Assembly: GCF_003367175.1 (NCBI RefSeq)
Contig: NZ_QRGA01000021.1
Location: 1 to 64,000, forward strand
DNA: 64,000 bases
Source: Trinickia dinghuensis
GTDB taxonomy: Bacteria > Pseudomonadota > Gammaproteobacteria > Burkholderiales > Burkholderiaceae
Reading direction: 5' to 3'
The notes under the pieces were generated by a model. It was not told where the DNA came from. It saw only the letters and a list, made by a program, of their open reading frames with translations, and did not search any database. Position 1 is the stretch's first letter. Each line of letters begins with the position of its first letter. Positions 61,323-64,000 of the stretch are shown one piece after another. A program made the position numbers and the translations under genes.

Positions 61323-63746
61323 TCACCGCGCGTGTTTCGTCGGCGCGGCGTTCAAGCGGAGCAGATGCTTGGGAGGACCGGGTAGCAGCGGCGTTGGTTG
61401 TCCGTGAACCCACGCCTCATGGCCGGCCAAAAAGTAAGAACTCAGCGGGTGTCCGCTCTCTCCGCCAGGCATGTTGAAGATGGCGTGATCCTCGTGTCCC
61501 GGAGACACGACCAGCCGCTCCGATTGCCCGAAGGAGGGCGCGGCGACGCGCGGCATGTTCCCATCGCCCGGCAACGGGTCTCGCGGTGCCGCCAGCCATC
61601 GCGCGAGAAACGGCATACCGGAAACGAATGGATGGGCGATGGCGGCCGTATTCCTTTGTCCCCACGTGGCATCTTTCAGCGCGACCGAATGCGCGGCCAG
61701 CTTGGAGATCGCATCGTCGACGGCGGCTAGCTCCAGTTCGCTCCAGCTCTTTCGATCCTTCGGCAGCCAGTTCGCGGGCTGCTGGTCCACGAGGCGCGCC
61801 AGCACAACGGGCCATCGCGGCGTGGCGATCGCTAAACCGGCGTACGGATCCAGAGAACGCATTTCCCGGTCTGCTTCGCCGAACAGTTCGCCGTATAGGC
61901 TGTAAAGATAAGCACGGGTCAATCGATACGCCACGGAATCGATGCACGCGCAACCATTCCATCGCTCCAGCAGCAAGCGCTTGAACTCGGCGCGCCGAGG
62001 GTGACCCGCCACCGCGCGCTCATCCAAAACACGCAACGCGCGATCTCGCCAGGTCGACATGAACAGCGCACGATCGTCGAGGCTCGGTGCGTATGCGCCT
62101 GCCTCATTCATCATGTGCCGTGCGGCGAGATCGTCGCGGATCTGACGCGCTCGAGCGCCTAAATCGGCGCCGCCGTCGCCGATCGCGGCGTAGTCCGGGC
62201 CAGCCAGTTGTCGTGCGTTCGCCGTCCATAGCTGACCGGACGCCGGATTGACGATCGACGGATGGTCGCCCGGAGGCAGCAGCGAGTGCCATCCTTTGTC
62301 GTCCGTTGTCGATGAGTAGGGGAACGTGTCGTTCCAGTCCGCATGCCGCTGCGGCATTGGGCCGGCGATCGTCCAGCCGATATTGCCCGCGGTATCGCCC
62401 GCTACTAGGTTCTGCGCCGGGATCCCGGCCGACTGCCCGACGGCCAATGCCTGGCTGACGTCGGTGGCCGCTTCCATCCTAAGCAGGCCCAGGTTCGCTG
62501 CGCCGTCATCCTGGGCCACCCATCTGACGGCGTAGTGCTTGTCGCCGACCTTCCAGACCGGCCCGAAGTTCGACTCGGCGACCCGCATCGTCGCGGCCGC
62601 GCCGCCGTTGACCCGCAACACCTCATCGTGAAATCGGAGCGGCGCCCAGCCCGTCGGCGTTCGATACCGATCGGGATGTTCGGGGTCGATCTGAAGCTCC
62701 ACGAGGTCGAGGTAGTCGCCGTAGCTGTTCGTGAATCCCCACGCAACGGAGCCGTTGCTCCCCGCGACGACGACGGGCGCGCCCGGCAGCGTCACGCCGA
62801 CGATGCGACGCGGCTTACCGGACGGCGACGACGGGTACTCGAGCACGGCGCGATACCAGATATTCGGAAGCCGCAGGTTCAGGTGCATGTCATTGGCGAC
62901 GATCGCGCTGCCGGTAGCGGTTCGCTTACCCGATATCGCCCAATTGTTGCTGCCGATTTCGGTGCCGAACGGGATCTCGGCCACCGTTTGCGACGGAGCA
63001 ACGCCGAGCCAGTCGGGCGCGGCGCCTTGAACCGTCTGTCCGCCGCAGTCGACGGACGGCGCGTCGAGCGGTGCGTCCCACTCGCTGCATTCGGGCAATA
63101 GCGTCTTGAGTGCTTCCGCGCTCGTATGCTCGCGCAGCCATCCGCGCGAGAAGTCACGGTGCAGTTCGCCCTCCTGTAGCTCGAAATACATGGACCAGAC
63201 GACGAGCAAGCTGTCTTGGGGGCGCCAGGGCCGGGGGCTCGTACGCAGCACGAGGTATTCGAACGGACGGACTCGAAGCGCCGCGAGCCCCGCATTGACG
63301 CCCGCGGCGTAGCGTTCGAGGATTTTCTTATCGGCTGCCGGGAGCTTTGCAAATGCCTGATCGGCGAGACGATCGAATCCATAGATGCGGCGCGCGCGAT
63401 CGACGCGGAGCAGGGAAGGCCCGAGCAGCGCCGCGAGCTGGCCGGTCGCGGACCGCCGCAGCAGGTCCATTTGGAAGAAGCGTTCCTGCGCGTGCACGAA
63501 GCCTGTTGCATAGGCGACGTCTTCGCGCGTGGCGCCGGATATCGTCGGGACGCCCTGCGCGTCGCGTGCGATATCGACGCTCGCCTGCAAGCCGTTCACG
63601 GATTTCGTGCCGTCCAGCGCCGGCAAGCTGAGCGCCGTTGCGATGACGCACGCCAACAGGACGAGGGCGCAAAGCGTCACGATCGCGGCAATGCACTTGG
63701 CGGTGAAACCCAATGCGTTGCGTCGTCTAGGCAATGCGATTGTCAT
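61323..63746 (-). CDS. Penicillin acylase family protein
   Basis: An 807-aa precursor of the Ntn-hydrolase penicillin acylase family. The N-terminal hydrophobic segment AAIVTLCALVLLACVIATAL suggests export or anchoring. The alpha-chain part includes ATREDVAYATGFVHAQERFF and MDLLRRSATGQLAALLG. The nucleophile Ser266 in GTEIGSNNWAISGKRT becomes the beta-chain N-terminus after self-cleavage. AGSNGSVAWGFTNSYGDYLD and the QLWTANARQL region are also typical. Members hydrolyse amides such as beta-lactams or N-acyl homoserine lactones, and substrate cannot be called. ATG 63,746 was selected because it precedes the membrane segment directly. Confidence 0.92.
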   Translation of the reverse strand: MTIALPRRRNALGFTAKCIAAIVTLCALVLLACVIATALSLPALDGTKSVNGLQASVDIARDAQGVPTISGATREDVAYATGFVHAQERFFQMDLLRRSATGQLAALLGPSLLRVDRARRIYGFDRLADQAFAKLPAADKKILERYAAGVNAGLAALRVRPFEYLVLRTSPRPWRPQDSLLVVWSMYFELQEGELHRDFSRGWLREHTSAEALKTLLPECSEWDAPLDAPSVDCGGQTVQGAAPDWLGVAPSQTVAEIPFGTEIGSNNWAISGKRTATGSAIVANDMHLNLRLPNIWYRAVLEYPSSPSGKPRRIVGVTLPGAPVVVAGSNGSVAWGFTNSYGDYLDLVELQIDPEHPDRYRTPTGWAPLRFHDEVLRVNGGAAATMRVAESNFGPVWKVGDKHYAVRWVAQDDGAANLGLLRMEAATDVSQALAVGQSAGIPAQNLVAGDTAGNIGWTIAGPMPQRHADWNDTFPYSSTTDDKGWHSLLPPGDHPSIVNPASGQLWTANARQLAGPDYAAIGDGGADLGARARQIRDDLAARHMMNEAGAYAPSLDDRALFMSTWRDRALRVLDERAVAGHPRRAEFKRLLLERWNGCACIDSVAYRLTRAYLYSLYGELFGEADREMRSLDPYAGLAIATPRWPVVLARLVDQQPANWLPKDRKSWSELELAAVDDAISKLAAHSVALKDATWGQRNTAAIAHPFVSGMPFLARWLAAPRDPLPGDGNMPRVAAPSFGQSERLVVSPGHEDHAIFNMPGGESGHPLSSYFLAGHEAWVHGQPTPLLPGPPKHLLRLNAAPTKHAR

Positions 63747-63862
63747 TCGGCAGGGGCCCTTTATTGATTCGCGGTTTCTGATTGTCGAAGGCTCGGTGGC
63801 AGGCATTCTCCCGCGTTTCAGTGACAATGCAAAATCGGCAGGGGCTTGCTGCTGGGTACTGG

Positions 63863-64000
63863 TTACTGCGCTACGTTCGGAATGCTGACGAGCCGGGCCG
63901 CGGACGAACGCAAGATAACGAACGCCTGGATGGCGAACGCGAACACCGCCACGACGAGACAAGCTTGCGCGCCCGCCGTGCCTCCTAGCGTTGCGCCGAT
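63863..64000 (-). CDS. 3' end of a membrane transporter gene, cut by the window
   Basis: The minus strand is open from the right edge to TAA at 63,865-63,863 and reads QACLVVAVFAFAIQAFVILR followed by SSAARLVSIPNVAQ. This is a single hydrophobic helix and short basic tail like the last segment of a major-facilitator or similar transporter. Only 45 codons are visible. The gene lies upstream of the penicillin acylase gene in the same direction. Confidence 0.5.
   Translation of the reverse strand: MGATLGGTAGAQACLVVAVFAFAIQAFVILRSSAARLVSIPNVAQ

Overview
The window looks like a chromosomal segment of a high-GC betaproteobacterium in the Burkholderia / Paraburkholderia / Trinickia group. This rests on protein content: DUF3022 and PGDYG-type proteins, a C45 acyltransferase next to a DUF2795 protein, a PtxS-type 2-ketogluconate cluster, and the strong GC bias of the core genes. 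No rRNA, tRNA or CRISPR array was recognised.

Region 1 (1 to about 17,440) is the right-hand part of an integrated mobile element whose left end lies outside the window. It starts with the 3' end of an IS21-type istB gene and the outer repeats of that insertion sequence. It continues with a mosaic of small phage-like genes: Rha and KilA-N antirepressor-type regulators, a small HTH protein, and a protein resembling a terminase small subunit. Several genes are decayed or truncated, including an SRAP fragment and short relics near 2.6-3.1 kb. Accessory cargo is mixed in: a PH-domain membrane protein, a secreted lectin-like protein with a Cys-rich partner, two unrecognised genes coupled at 10.3-11.4 kb, an orphan gene at 11.7 kb, and a caspase-family protease translationally coupled to a short upstream ORF. 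The element ends with a large serine integrase whose start codon is 15 bp from the divergently read start of rimO. This indicates integration in the 5' end of rimO.

Region 2 (17.4-31.4 kb) is core chromosome: rimO, a secreted protein with 11-residue repeats, a cystathionine beta-lyase-type enzyme, serB, fetAB-type ABC genes, an AsmA protein, an ABC-F ATPase and an aldehyde dehydrogenase. It also holds a decayed LysM/lysozyme-like gene followed by an intact LprI-type lysozyme-inhibitor gene, and a DUF1289 gene.

Region 3 (31.8-49.7 kb) carries transport and regulation genes. There is a putrescine uptake operon potFGHI with a hairpin between potF and potG, and a tripartite RND efflux operon (MFP-RND-OMF) divergent from a TetR regulator with a palindrome between them. 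These are followed by DUF2795 and secreted small proteins, a C45 hydrolase, a CLC chloride channel with CBS domains, a glutathione S-transferase, and a YeiH-type exporter divergent from its LysR regulator.

Region 4 (49.7-55.5 kb) is a 2-ketogluconate catabolic cluster (kguE-kguK-kguT-kguD-ptxS), with a perfect 14-bp PtxS-like palindrome at the kguE start.

Region 5 (55.5-64 kb) contains small conserved proteins, a Spy/LTXXQ periplasmic protein, a ketopantoate reductase family protein, and an Lrp regulator next to a saccharopine dehydrogenase-like gene preceded by a 12-bp-arm inverted repeat. It ends with a P-loop kinase-like ATPase, a penicillin acylase family hydrolase and the 3' end of a membrane-protein gene cut by the window edge.
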